Assembly: GCA_020524525.2 (NCBI GenBank)
Contig: CP129018.1
Span: forward strand, 992,001 to 1,056,000
DNA: 64,000 nucleotides
Source: Bacillus tianshenii
Lineage (GTDB): Bacteria > Bacillota > Bacilli > Bacillales > Bacillaceae_N
Direction of reading: 5' to 3'
Part shown: positions 16,934 to 31,347 of the stretch, in pieces
Position numbering within the stretch: the stretch's first letter is position 1
Layout of the letters: each line of letters begins with the position of its first letter
Notes under the pieces: model-generated
Told to the model about the DNA's origin: nothing
Database searches by the model: none
The model's input: only the letters and a program-made list of their open reading frames with translations
Made by a program: the position numbers and the translations under genes

Positions 16934-18280
16934 ATGAGCACACAAAAAGTAAACTTAGATGTTCGTGAAGTTCCAGCAATGAATAAATGGTTAACATTAA
17001 GCATTCAGCACTTATTCGCCATGTTTGGCGCAACAATTCTTGTTCCATACTTAGTAGGCTTAAGTCCAGCGGTCGCACTTGTATCAAGTGGTCTTGGAAC
17101 GCTTGCATACCTTGCAATTACAAGAGGACAAATTCCCGCATACCTTGGTTCTTCATTTGCATTCATCGCACCAATTATCGCAGCGAAGCAAATGGGTGGA
17201 CCGGAAGCAGCAATGTTCGGAAGCTTCTTAGCAGGTATCTTGTACGGATTCATTGCACTTGCAATTCGTACTGCTGGTTTAAAATGGTTAATGCGTGTGC
17301 TACCGCCAATTGTAGTCGGCCCAGTCATTATTGTTATCGGTCTTGGGCTTGCATCAACAGCAATTGATATGGCAATGTACGAAAACCCAGGCGCAGCACC
17401 ACAGGATTTAATTTATAGCATGACACACTTTTCAGTCGCACTTGTAACATTGGCAATCACGATTATCGCATCAATCTTCTTTCGCGGATTTTTCAGCCTG
17501 ATTCCGATTTTAGTAGGGATTGTAGGCGGCTATACATTCGCTTTCTTCCAAGGGCTTGTTGATTTAACACCTGTAAAAGAAGCAAGCTGGCTGCAAATGC
17601 CAGAATTCATCGTACCGTTTGTCACATATACACCAAGCCTTTCTTGGGAAGTAGCATTCATCATGGTGCCGGTTGCACTTGTAACAATCGCTGAGCATAT
17701 CGGTGACCAAATGGTTCTAAGCAAAGTTGTTGGCAAGAACTTTATTCAAAAGCCAGGCCTACATCGCTCGATTCTAGGTGATGGAGTAGCAACAATCATC
17801 GCTTCATTCCTTGGTGGACCACCGAATACAACATACGGAGAAAACATCGGTGTCCTAGCCATTACGCGTGTGTTCAGTGTGTTTGTTATCGGAGGAGCAG
17901 CTGTACTCGCTGTACTGTTCGGCTTCACAGGTAAAGTGACTGCTCTTATCGGAACAATTCCAACACCCGTTATGGGCGGCGTATCTATCGTCTTGTTCGG
18001 TATCATCGCATCAAGCGGGCTGCGCATGCTGATTGACAATCAAATTGACTTAGGAGACAAACGAAATCTTATCATTTCATCAGTCATTCTTGTAATCGGA
18101 GTAGGCGGAGCTGTTATCCAAATCAGTGAGCAGCTTCAAATCGCAGGAATGGCGCTTGCAACAATTATCGGAGTGATTTTGAACCTTATCCTGCCAGGCA
18201 AAGAATCTGGATATGGAAATGGCTCGATGTTCGAGCAAGAGGAAGATAGCAAAAAAAAAGATAATGACAGTGCCGCATAA
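16934..18280 (+). CDS. pyrP: Uracil permease PyrP
   Basis: PyrP is a proton-coupled uracil importer of the NCS2 family in the cytoplasmic membrane. The ATG at 16934 follows AGGAGGAAAA and gives 448 residues with about 14 membrane segments, starting with NKWLTLSIQHLFAMFGATIL. The substrate-site region SLSWEVAFIMVPVALVTIAE carries the functional Glu, and GGPPNTTYGENIG is the family signature in TM10. The C-terminus is charged (EEDSKKKDNDSAA). Its position after pyrR and between attenuators means uptake is controlled with synthesis. Confidence 0.96.
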   Translation: MSTQKVNLDVREVPAMNKWLTLSIQHLFAMFGATILVPYLVGLSPAVALVSSGLGTLAYLAITRGQIPAYLGSSFAFIAPIIAAKQMGGPEAAMFGSFLAGILYGFIALAIRTAGLKWLMRVLPPIVVGPVIIVIGLGLASTAIDMAMYENPGAAPQDLIYSMTHFSVALVTLAITIIASIFFRGFFSLIPILVGIVGGYTFAFFQGLVDLTPVKEASWLQMPEFIVPFVTYTPSLSWEVAFIMVPVALVTIAEHIGDQMVLSKVVGKNFIQKPGLHRSILGDGVATIIASFLGGPPNTTYGENIGVLAITRVFSVFVIGGAAVLAVLFGFTGKVTALIGTIPTPVMGGVSIVLFGIIASSGLRMLIDNQIDLGDKRNLIISSVILVIGVGGAVIQISEQLQIAGMALATIIGVILNLILPGKESGYGNGSMFEQEEDSKKKDNDSAA

Positions 18281-18302
18281 TAAGACATACACAATTTAAC
18301 GA

Positions 18303-20618
<2,316 letters not shown>

Positions 20619-20622
<4 letters not shown>

Positions 20623-21704
20623 AAAAACAATTAATCTTAGAAAATGGTGAAATCTTTGTAGGAAAAGGGTTTGGAAGCGACATCGAAATGAGCGGTGAAG
20701 TTGTTTTTAATACAGGGATGACAGGCTATCAAGAAATCTTATCAGACCCATCTTATTGCGCGCAAATTGTCACACTTACATACCCGTTAATCGGTAATTA
20801 CGGGGTAAATCGTGATGATTTCGAATCGATTCAACCTTCCATTCACGGCTTGATCGTGAAAGAACATGCTGAATTCCCATCTAACTGGCGGAATGAAGAA
20901 ACACTTGATGACTATTTGAAAGCACGTAACATTCCAGGCCTTTCCGGAATCGATACACGTAAATTAACACGAATTATCCGTAACTACGGCACACTGAAAG
21001 GAAGAATCTGTGGGATGGATGTCGATGTTAACGAAGTCGTTCGTGAGTTGAAAGAAACGCCATTACCAACAGACCAAGTAAAGCGTGTTTCGACTACAGA
21101 CCCTTATCCAAGTCCAGGCCGGGGAGACCGTGTTGTATTAGTTGATTTCGGCATGAAGCATGGCATACTACGAGAATTAAATGCACGCGGCTGTGATGTT
21201 GTCGTTGCACCTTACAATATAACAGCTGAAGAAATTCTGCGCCTTAACCCTGACGGCATTATGCTAAGCAATGGTCCGGGGAACCCACAGGATGTACCTG
21301 AAGCAGTGGAAATGATTCGCAACATTCTTGGAAAAGTTCCGTTGTTTGGCATTTGCCTTGGACATCAGCTGTTTGCGCTTGCTTGTGGCGCGGATTCAGA
21401 GAAAATGAAATTCGGTCATCGTGGCTCAAATCACCCCGTTAAGCATCTAGAAACAGGCTTTGTTGCGATTACATCACAAAACCATGGCTATACCGTAAAG
21501 GCAGACTCTATTCAAAACACAGACTTAGAAGTGACTCATATTGCCCTTAATGACGGTTCAATTGAAGGGCTTCGCCATAAGAATTATCCAGCATTTACCG
21601 TACAATATCATCCAGAAGCATCGCCGGGACCAGAGGATGCGAACGGATTGTTCGAGGACTTCCTAAATATGATGCAAACTGCGAAGAAAGAAGGGATTTT
21701 ATAA
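20619..21704 (+). CDS. pyrAA: Carbamoyl-phosphate synthase small (glutaminase) chain
   Basis: PyrAA hydrolyses glutamine and passes ammonia to PyrAB. The ATG at 20619 overlaps the pyrC stop and gives 361 residues. The C-terminal class I amidotransferase domain has the nucleophile Cys in [13 protein letters not shown] and the His/Glu pair in [13 protein letters not shown]. The N-terminal domain is specific to carbamoyl-phosphate synthases. TAATG links it to pyrAB. Confidence 0.97.
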
Positions 21705-24700
21705 TGCCAAAACGCACAGACATTAAACGAATTCTAGTAATCGGTTCAGGACCAATCGTAATTGGACAAGCAGCTGAGTTTGACTATGCGGGTGCACAGG
21801 CATGTCAAGCATTGAAAGAAGAAGGCTATGAAGTGATTCTCGTTAACTCAAACCCTGCAACAATTATGACAGATACAGAAATGGCAGACCGTGTCTATAT
21901 TGAGCCGCTTTCTTATGAGTTTGTAAGCCGTATTATCCGCAAAGAGCGCCCAGATGCAATTCTTCCAACACTCGGTGGACAGACAGGCTTAAACATGGCC
22001 GTAGAACTAAAGCGAAAAGGTGTCCTTGATGAATGCGGAGTCGAAATCTTAGGAACAAGCTTAAAGGCAATCGAACAAGCGGAAGACCGCGAACAATTCC
22101 GCTCGCTCATGAATGAATTAAATGAGCCTGTACCTGATAGTGAAATTGTTCATACACTCGGTGAAGCACGAAACTTTGTCGCAAAAATCGGTTTTCCAGT
22201 TATCGTGCGTCCAGCTTACACGCTTGGCGGTACTGGCGGCGGTATTTGCAAAAATGAACAAGATCTTGAGGAAATCGTCGCAAGCGGTATTAAATACAGT
22301 CCTGTTGGTCAGTGCTTAATTGAAAAAAGCATTGCAGGATTTAAAGAAGTTGAATATGAAGTGATGCGTGATTCAGGCGGTCATGCGATTGTCGTCTGTA
22401 ACATGGAAAACTTCGACCCAGTCGGCGTTCATACAGGTGATTCGATCGTTGTTGCGCCAAGTCAAACATTAAGTGACCGTGAATATCAGATGCTTCGTAA
22501 TGCATCATTAAAGATTATTCGTGCCCTTGAAATTGAAGGGGGATGTAATGTCCAGCTTGCACTTGACCCTGACAGCTTCGACTATTACATTATCGAAGTA
22601 AACCCACGTGTCAGCCGTTCTAGTGCCCTTGCCTCAAAAGCAACAGGCTATCCAATTGCAAAGCTGTCAGCAAAAATTGCGGTCGGCTTAACATTGGATG
22701 AAATGAAAAACCCTGTTACAGGCCGTACGTATGCATGCTTCGAGCCCGCGCTTGACTATATCGTTTCAAAAATTCCGCGCTGGCCGTTTGATAAGTTTGA
22801 AGCAGCCAACCGTCAGCTTGGTACGCAAATGAAAGCAACAGGTGAAGTAATGGCAATTGGTCGCAGCTTTGAAGAATCGATGCTTAAGGCCATTCGCTCC
22901 CTTGAAACAAATGTCGACCACATTTTGCTAGAGCGATTTGAACAGCTAGATGAAGATACCCTTATCGAGCGTATTAAAACGGCTGATGATGAGCGGATGT
23001 TTATTGTCGCTGAAGCGTTACGTCGCGGTAAGACGATGGATGAGATTTTTGAATGGAGTAAAATTGACCGGTTCTTCCTTTACAAGATTGAGAAACTAGT
23101 TGCTCTTCATCAGAAGGTTGCGAAACATCCATTCGATAATGAACTCGGCTTACAAGCAAAGGAAAACGGTTTTTCAGACAGTGTGCTTGCACGTCTTTGG
23201 AACAAAAGTGAACGTGAAGTGTATGCATGGCGCAAAGAAAACGGCATCACACCTGTTTATAAAATGGTTGATACGTGTGCAGCTGAATTTGAATCCGTTA
23301 CACCGTATTATTATGGTACGTATGAAGATGAGAATGAATCAGAATTAACAGAGAAGGAAAGTGTTGTCGTTCTTGGTTCTGGACCAATCCGAATTGGTCA
23401 AGGAATTGAGTTTGATTATTCAACCGTACATGCAGTATGGGCGTTACGTGAAGCAGGCTATGAAGCGATTATTGTCAATAATAACCCAGAAACGGTTTCA
23501 ACTGATTTTAGCGTATCAGATAAGCTGTATTTTGAGCCGCTTACGATTGAAGATGTAATGCACATTATTGATTTGGAAAAGCCAAAAGGGGTTATCATTC
23601 AGTTCGGAGGTCAAACAGCGATAAACTTAGCTGATGAACTAGCTGCACGCGGTGTGCAAATTTTAGGCACGACATTAGAAGATATGGACCGTGCTGAAGA
23701 CCGGGATAAGTTTGAAAACGCCTTATCAACACTCGGTATCCCGCAGCCAAAAGGAAAAACTGCAACATCTGTTGACCAGGCTGTCAAAATTGCGGGTGAT
23801 ATCGGGTATCCTGTGCTTGTCCGTCCTTCTTACGTGCTAGGCGGCCGTGCAATGGAAATCGTCTATCGCGAGGAAGAACTGCTGCAATACATGGAAAACG
23901 CAGTAAAAGTAAATCCGCAGCATCCAGTTCTTATCGACCGTTATATGATTGGAAAAGAAATTGAAGTAGATGCGATTTCTGATGGAGAAAATGTCTACAT
24001 TCCTGGTATTATGGAACATATCGAACGAGCTGGGGTTCACAGCGGTGACTCGATTGCAGTCTATCCACCGCAAAGCTTAGCGAAGGAAACGAAAGACAAA
24101 ATTATTGAAGATACGATTCGCTTAGCGAAGGGATTGAACATTGTCGGGCTGTTAAACATTCAGTTTGTCGTCTTCAAAGGCGATGTGTTCGTTATCGAAG
24201 TGAATCCGCGTTCAAGCCGAACTGTGCCGTTCTTAAGTAAAATTACAGGTGTACCGATGGCAAACTTAGCGACAAAAGTTATCCTAGGCAAAAAGCTTCC
24301 TGAGCTTGGCTATGAAACAGGCTATCATGAAGAAAGCAAGGATGTATTTGTGAAAGTACCTGTTTTCTCATTTGCAAAGCTGCGCCGCGTCGATATTACG
24401 CTTGGACCTGAAATGAAATCAACAGGTGAAGTAATGGGCCGTGACCGTACACTTGAAAAAGCTCTATATAAAGGGTTAGTTGCTTCAGGCATTGAAATCC
24501 CAACACACGGAACAGTTCTTCTGACGGTTGCGGATAAAGATAAAGAAGAAGCAGTCGGCATTGCGCGCAGATTCCATCATATCGGCTATCAGCTTCTTGC
24601 AACAGAAGGAACTGCAAAGCATCTCCGTGAAGAGAACATTCCAGTTACAACCGTTAATAAAATTGGTGGAGAAAAGCCGCATTTATTGGATGTCATCCGC

Positions 24701-24912
24701 CAAGGTGATGCGCAATTTGTGGTAAATACACTGACAAAAGGGAAGCAGCCTGCACGTGACGGATTCCGCATTCGCCGTGAAGCAGTCGAAAATGGTGTCG
24801 CATGCTTAACATCACTTGATACAGCAAAAGCAATTCTGCGTGTTATCGAATCGATGACATTTGAAATGCAGGAAATGCCGAAGTTCGAAAAAAAGCGTGA
24901 AGGGGTTAACGT

Positions 24913-24916
<4 letters not shown>
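21704..24916 (+). CDS. pyrAB: Carbamoyl-phosphate synthase large chain
   Basis: PyrAB makes carbamoyl phosphate from bicarbonate, ammonia and two ATP. The 1070-residue protein has two homologous ATP-grasp halves: the first begins [19 protein letters not shown], the second [20 protein letters not shown] near residue 552. Glycine-rich loops TLGGTGGGI and [10 protein letters not shown] are intact. The C-terminal MGS-like domain (about residues 935-1050) binds the allosteric effectors UMP and PRPP. It overlaps pyrAA by one base and pyrK by four. Confidence 0.97.
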
Positions 24917-27299
<2,383 letters not shown>

Positions 27300-27300
<1 letters not shown>

Positions 27301-27929
27301 TGCAAAAAGAAATTGCCCGTTATTTACTTAAAATTGGTGCGGTGTCCTTAAGTCCGCAAGAGCCATTTACATGGTCTTCTGGTATGAAATCCCCGATCTA
27401 TTGTGATAATCGCTTAACTCTTTCTTATCCGCTTGTGCGGCGTGAAATTGCCAAAGGGCTAGAACAGCTCGTTTCACGTGAATATTACAATTGTGAAGCT
27501 GTTTCAGGAACGGCAACTGCAGGTATTCCGCATGCAGCATGGGTAAGTGAGCGGCTCGGCGTGCCGATGACATATGTGCGAAGCAAGCCGAAAGGTCACG
27601 GAAAAGGCAATCAAATTGAAGGGTTAGTCAAGCCTGGACAGAAAGTAGTTGTCATTGAGGATTTAATTTCAACAGGCGGAAGTGCGATTCAAGCTGTTGA
27701 TGCACTACGTGAAGTAGGATGCGACGTGCTTGGAATTGCCGCGATTTTTACATATGAATTAGAAAAAGGCAAAGAAAAGCTTGCTGATGCAGATGTATCT
27801 GCGCATACATTAACGAACTTCTCTACATTAATTGAAGTTGCGAAAGAAGAAAACCTCATTTCAGAAGCAGAACTTACTCAGCTGAAAAAATGGCGTGAAA
27901 ACCCACAAAGTGAAAACTGGATGCAGTAA
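27300..27929 (+). CDS. pyrE: Orotate phosphoribosyltransferase
   Basis: PyrE converts orotate and PRPP to OMP. The 209-residue protein carries the PRPP motif [14 protein letters not shown] near residue 116 and the flexible catalytic loop [12 protein letters not shown] near residue 94. The ATG at 27300 overlaps the pyrF stop; GGGGGGA lies upstream. It is the last pyr gene and is followed by a terminator. Confidence 0.97.
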
Positions 27930-27933
27930 CCAC

Positions 27934-27962
27934 AAGCCCATCGTGAAGTCGGTGGGTTTTTT
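27934..27962 (+). terminator. Terminator of the pyr operon
   Basis: AAGCCCATCG pairs with CGGTGGGTTT (two G-T pairs) around TGAAGT, followed by six T residues. Confidence 0.85.
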
Positions 27963-28002
27963 GTTTTCATAATAAAATTGATATAAGTGAGGAGATACTA
28001 AC

Positions 28003-28458
28003 ATGAAGCGACTGGCCATTTTACCGTGCGGAGCGGCAAAGATATGGGATAAATATCCTAACCTAGGACCACAGCAAGCGAAGGATGTGTATAGTAGTTC
28101 TTTTCATCAAACAACCCGTGCGTATGCCGAGCAGTTTATCGGGGAGTGGGTGATTTTATCGGCGAAGCATGGGTTTTTATTTCCGGATGATACTATATCA
28201 GAAAATTATAATGTATCTTTTTCAATGTCCAAAGCGAACATTATTTCAGACGAACAGCTACAGCGCCAAATCTCTGAAAAAGGGCTTGCTCAGTATGATC
28301 AACTCGTTGTGCTTGGTGGGAAAAAATATCACCGCGTTGTCGAACGAAACTTTTCAAATATCGATTTTTGTTATCCGTTAAAAGGATGCAAAGGGATTGG
28401 GTATATGCTGCAAAGGATGAAAAATGCGATGAAGAACCATTCAGAGATCCAATGTTAA
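28003..28458 (+). CDS. DUF6884-type protein
   Basis: The 151-residue protein starts MKRLAILPCGAAKIWDKYP, resembling the DUF6884/YaaA-like family found near DNA-modification and phage genes; no reaction is established. Conserved-looking elements are the N-terminal LPCGAAKIW, WVILSAKHGFLFPDD near residue 50 and LVVLGGKKYHRVVERNF near residue 102. These suggest an alpha/beta nucleotide- or base-handling fold. Start ATG 28003 is preceded by GAGGAG. It lies alone behind the pyr terminator, in a place where B. subtilis has the cys operon. It may have been acquired. Confidence 0.7.
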   Translation: MKRLAILPCGAAKIWDKYPNLGPQQAKDVYSSSFHQTTRAYAEQFIGEWVILSAKHGFLFPDDTISENYNVSFSMSKANIISDEQLQRQISEKGLAQYDQLVVLGGKKYHRVVERNFSNIDFCYPLKGCKGIGYMLQRMKNAMKNHSEIQC

Positions 28459-28633
28459 GCTTTTTTGCTTGTTCGCGTTACTTAATTAATAGATGACAGA
28501 ATTTGTGAAACAATATGACTAAATCATTTTACTAAAAGAATAATCCAATAGTGATATTGAATATTGGTACTTTTCTGATAATATTAACTCATGTGTTAGT
28601 ACATTTTGGTAGAATAAGAAAGGAGAGGAAAAG

Positions 28634-30547
28634 ATGAAGAAAACCATTCTTTCTTCATTAACAGCAGCCACAATTGCGGCCTCTGTTATTGCTTCACCAG
28701 GTATACCGTTAAACCCAGCGGTAGTACAAGCTGCACAGGATGAAGTACAAAAGCCGTCCTACGAAACACGTGAGGAGATTCCAGCTGAATTAAAGTGGAA
28801 GCTGGGTCACATCTACGAAAGCAAATCCGCTTGGGAAGCTGATGTGAAGAAGCTGAAAGCGATGGCAGAAAGTTTTACACAGTACCAAGGAACTTTAAAA
28901 AAATCAAGTAAGCTTGAGGCAGCCTTAAAGGCGTATAGTGAAATGATGAGGCTTCATGACAAAGTCTATGTCTATGCGCTGATGGGCTTTGATGTTAATT
29001 CCACAAATCCAGAACGACAAGAGCTTGCAGACCGCGCAGAAAATATTTCCACACTTGTAAGTGAAAAAACATCTTGGTTCGCTCCAGAGATTTCGTCTAT
29101 GAAGGAGAAAAAGCTTGAAAAAGCATTAGAAGATACAGAAATGGCTCCTTACCGGATGTTTATTCGCGATATCCTCCGTGAAAAAGAACATACACTTTCA
29201 AAAGAAATGGAGCAGGTATTAGCGAAAATGTCGCCATTGGCTAATAATCCTGAAAGCGTTTTCGGAGCATTGATGACAAATATTCAATTCCCGAAAATTA
29301 AAGATGAAAACGGAAAAGACGTCCAATTAACACGTGCAAATTTTATTTCCTATATGGAAAGTGACAACAGGGAAGTTCGCAAAGCGGCCTTTAATGCGTA
29401 CTATCATACGATGGAGCAGTATCAGGATACATTTGCTGAAATGTTAAGTGGGGACGTGAAAGCAAATAACATTCATGCAGACCTTCGAAATTATGACAGT
29501 GCAATGGAAGCATCATTATCGGCAAATAATGTTCCGGTTGATGTGTATGAGAACTTAGTGGATACGGTGAATGAACATCTGCCGCTCTTGCACCGCTATA
29601 TGGAATTGAAGAAGAAATTACTCGGTGTGGACGAATTACATATGTATGACATTTATACACCTGTTGTCGATTATGACCAAGGGTATATTCCATACAGTGA
29701 AGCGCAAGAAATGGTTCAAACTGGGCTAAAGCCAATGGGAAGTGACTATAGCAAGGCATTGGATGAAGCATTTAGTGGCGGATGGATTGATGTCTATTCA
29801 ACAGCTGATAAGCGTTCAGGTGCATATCAATGGGGAGCATTTGATACACACCCGTATGTTCTGTTGAACTATCAAGGGACATTAAACGATGTCTACACGA
29901 TTGCACATGAACTTGGCCATGCGATGCATTCCTACTATACAAACAACAAGCAGCCGTATATGACATCAAATTACCCGATCTTTACAGCTGAAGTAGCTTC
30001 AACATTAAATGAAGCACTCTTGTTCCAAAACATGTACAAAAACGCGAGTACGAAAGAAGAAAAGCTGTATTTGCTAAATCAATACTTAGAAAATTTCCGC
30101 GGTACACTTTTCCGCCAAACACAGTTTGCTGAGTTCGAGAAGGTCATTCATGAGAAAGAAGCGGCCGGCGATTCACTTAACGCAGAAGCACTTAAGACAA
30201 TTTACCGTGACATTAATAAAAAATATTATGGTGACGTGATGATTTCAGATGAAGAAATTGCGATGGAATGGGCGCGTGTGCCGCATTTCTACTATAATTT
30301 CTACGTCTATCAATATGCGACAAGCTTTGCGGCTTCTGCTGCTCTTTCAAAACAAGTATTTGAAGAAGGCCAGCCTGCAGTGGACCGTATTCAAAATGAA
30401 TTCCTTTCTGCAGGAAATTCAGCCTCACCAATTGAAGTATTGAAAGCTGCAGGGGTAGATATGTCAACTGAAAAGCCGATTGAAGATGCAATGAAAGTGT
30501 TTGAAGATACGCTTGATGAAATGGAAAAACTATTAGAAGAGGAATAA
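28634..30547 (+). CDS. pepF: Exported M3 family oligoendopeptidase F
   Basis: This is a zinc metallopeptidase of family M3B that cleaves short peptides. The zinc site is H425-E-L-G-H429 in IAHELGHAMHSYYT, with a third ligand expected in FTAEVASTLNE about 24 residues on. Unlike cytoplasmic PepF it begins with a signal peptide: basic MKK, a hydrophobic core (SSLTAATIAASVIA) and a likely signal peptidase I site after VVQAA, residues 31-35. No lipobox or wall anchor is seen, so it should be secreted. The 637 residues fit the family plus the leader. It has GGAGAGG upstream and its own terminator, so it is likely a single-gene unit. Confidence 0.9.
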   Translation: MKKTILSSLTAATIAASVIASPGIPLNPAVVQAAQDEVQKPSYETREEIPAELKWKLGHIYESKSAWEADVKKLKAMAESFTQYQGTLKKSSKLEAALKAYSEMMRLHDKVYVYALMGFDVNSTNPERQELADRAENISTLVSEKTSWFAPEISSMKEKKLEKALEDTEMAPYRMFIRDILREKEHTLSKEMEQVLAKMSPLANNPESVFGALMTNIQFPKIKDENGKDVQLTRANFISYMESDNREVRKAAFNAYYHTMEQYQDTFAEMLSGDVKANNIHADLRNYDSAMEASLSANNVPVDVYENLVDTVNEHLPLLHRYMELKKKLLGVDELHMYDIYTPVVDYDQGYIPYSEAQEMVQTGLKPMGSDYSKALDEAFSGGWIDVYSTADKRSGAYQWGAFDTHPYVLLNYQGTLNDVYTIAHELGHAMHSYYTNNKQPYMTSNYPIFTAEVASTLNEALLFQNMYKNASTKEEKLYLLNQYLENFRGTLFRQTQFAEFEKVIHEKEAAGDSLNAEALKTIYRDINKKYYGDVMISDEEIAMEWARVPHFYYNFYVYQYATSFAASAALSKQVFEEGQPAVDRIQNEFLSAGNSASPIEVLKAAGVDMSTEKPIEDAMKVFEDTLDEMEKLLEEE

Positions 30548-30553
30548 AACGAA

Positions 30554-30590
30554 TGCAAGCTGCTTCATCGAAGCGGCTTGCGATTTTTTT
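30554..30590 (+). terminator. Terminator of the oligoendopeptidase gene
   Basis: TGCAAGCTGCTTC pairs with GAAGCGGCTTGC around ATC (one T-G pair), followed by GA and seven T residues. Confidence 0.88.
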
Positions 30591-30661
30591 GTTAAAGCAG
30601 GATTTTTACAGGAAGAAGTGGAAAGCAAGTATCATCGAAAAAAGATGAAGGTTGTGAAAAA

Positions 30662-31312
30662 ATGCGGAAAATGACGGGGGAAGAATTCGATCAATTAGTG
30701 GATTTCTTTGATGGAATGGTACAAACAAGCTGGCTTGGCGGTATTCATCAAGAATTAAAACAAGTGAGTGGAAGCTGGGGAGGGCTATGTGTGTTAGATG
30801 TCGGCTGCGGCACAGGGCGTTTACTTATGCGCGGAGCTGAGGAAGCTGAAAAACTTTCTGGAATTGACCTGTCAGAAGGGATGGTTAACAGCGCTCGGGA
30901 AGTGATGGCAGCAGTTGCCGAGAAAGCAGACCTCTGTGTTGGAGATGCGTGTCAGCTTCCGTATGAAGATGAAGCATTTGATTTATCATTTGCAACATGT
31001 GTGCTGTTCTTATTGCCTGACCCGACCGAGGCAATGGTCGAGATGCTGCGTGTTACGAAAAGCGGTGGGCGAATTTTCACATTAAATCCGTCTGTTTATT
31101 TAACAGAGGAGCTTGCAGATGAGATGTGTAAGAAAGGTGATTTTGGCGAATTTGAGGAACAAACACTACGGCAGTGGGCCAAAGTCTCAGAACGTCGGCA
31201 CCGTTATGATGAAGAAGATTTGAAAAAGCTGTGGCTCAAACTAGGCGCCAAAGACGTCACGAATCAGCTTGTTTATCATAATATCGGCATTGTTACTGAA
31301 GTGCATGTATAA
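30662..31312 (+). CDS. Class I SAM-dependent methyltransferase
   Basis: The 216-residue protein has the SAM motif I VLDVGCGTGRLLMRG near residue 43, the acidic motif II SGIDLSEGMV near residue 66, and motif III/IV AFDLSFATCVLFLLPDP near residue 107, then MLRVTKSGGRIFTLNP. It is of the Methyltransf_11 type acting on small molecules; the substrate cannot be read from the sequence. The start (ATG 30662) has only a weak GAAGG site, and ATG 30671 is an alternative. It faces rqcH across a shared terminator hairpin. Confidence 0.85.
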   Translation: MRKMTGEEFDQLVDFFDGMVQTSWLGGIHQELKQVSGSWGGLCVLDVGCGTGRLLMRGAEEAEKLSGIDLSEGMVNSAREVMAAVAEKADLCVGDACQLPYEDEAFDLSFATCVLFLLPDPTEAMVEMLRVTKSGGRIFTLNPSVYLTEELADEMCKKGDFGEFEEQTLRQWAKVSERRHRYDEEDLKKLWLKLGAKDVTNQLVYHNIGIVTEVHV

Positions 31313-31315
31313 GAC

Positions 31316-31345
31316 GAAACGGCTGTCTAGCGTGACAGCCGTTTC
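31316..31345. terminator. Hairpin between convergent genes
   Basis: A perfect 12-bp stem GAAACGGCTGTC/GACAGCCGTTTC with loop TAGCGT lies between the methyltransferase and rqcH stops. T tracts are weak on both strands, but the place suits a bidirectional terminator. Confidence 0.7.
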
Positions 31346-31347
31346 TC

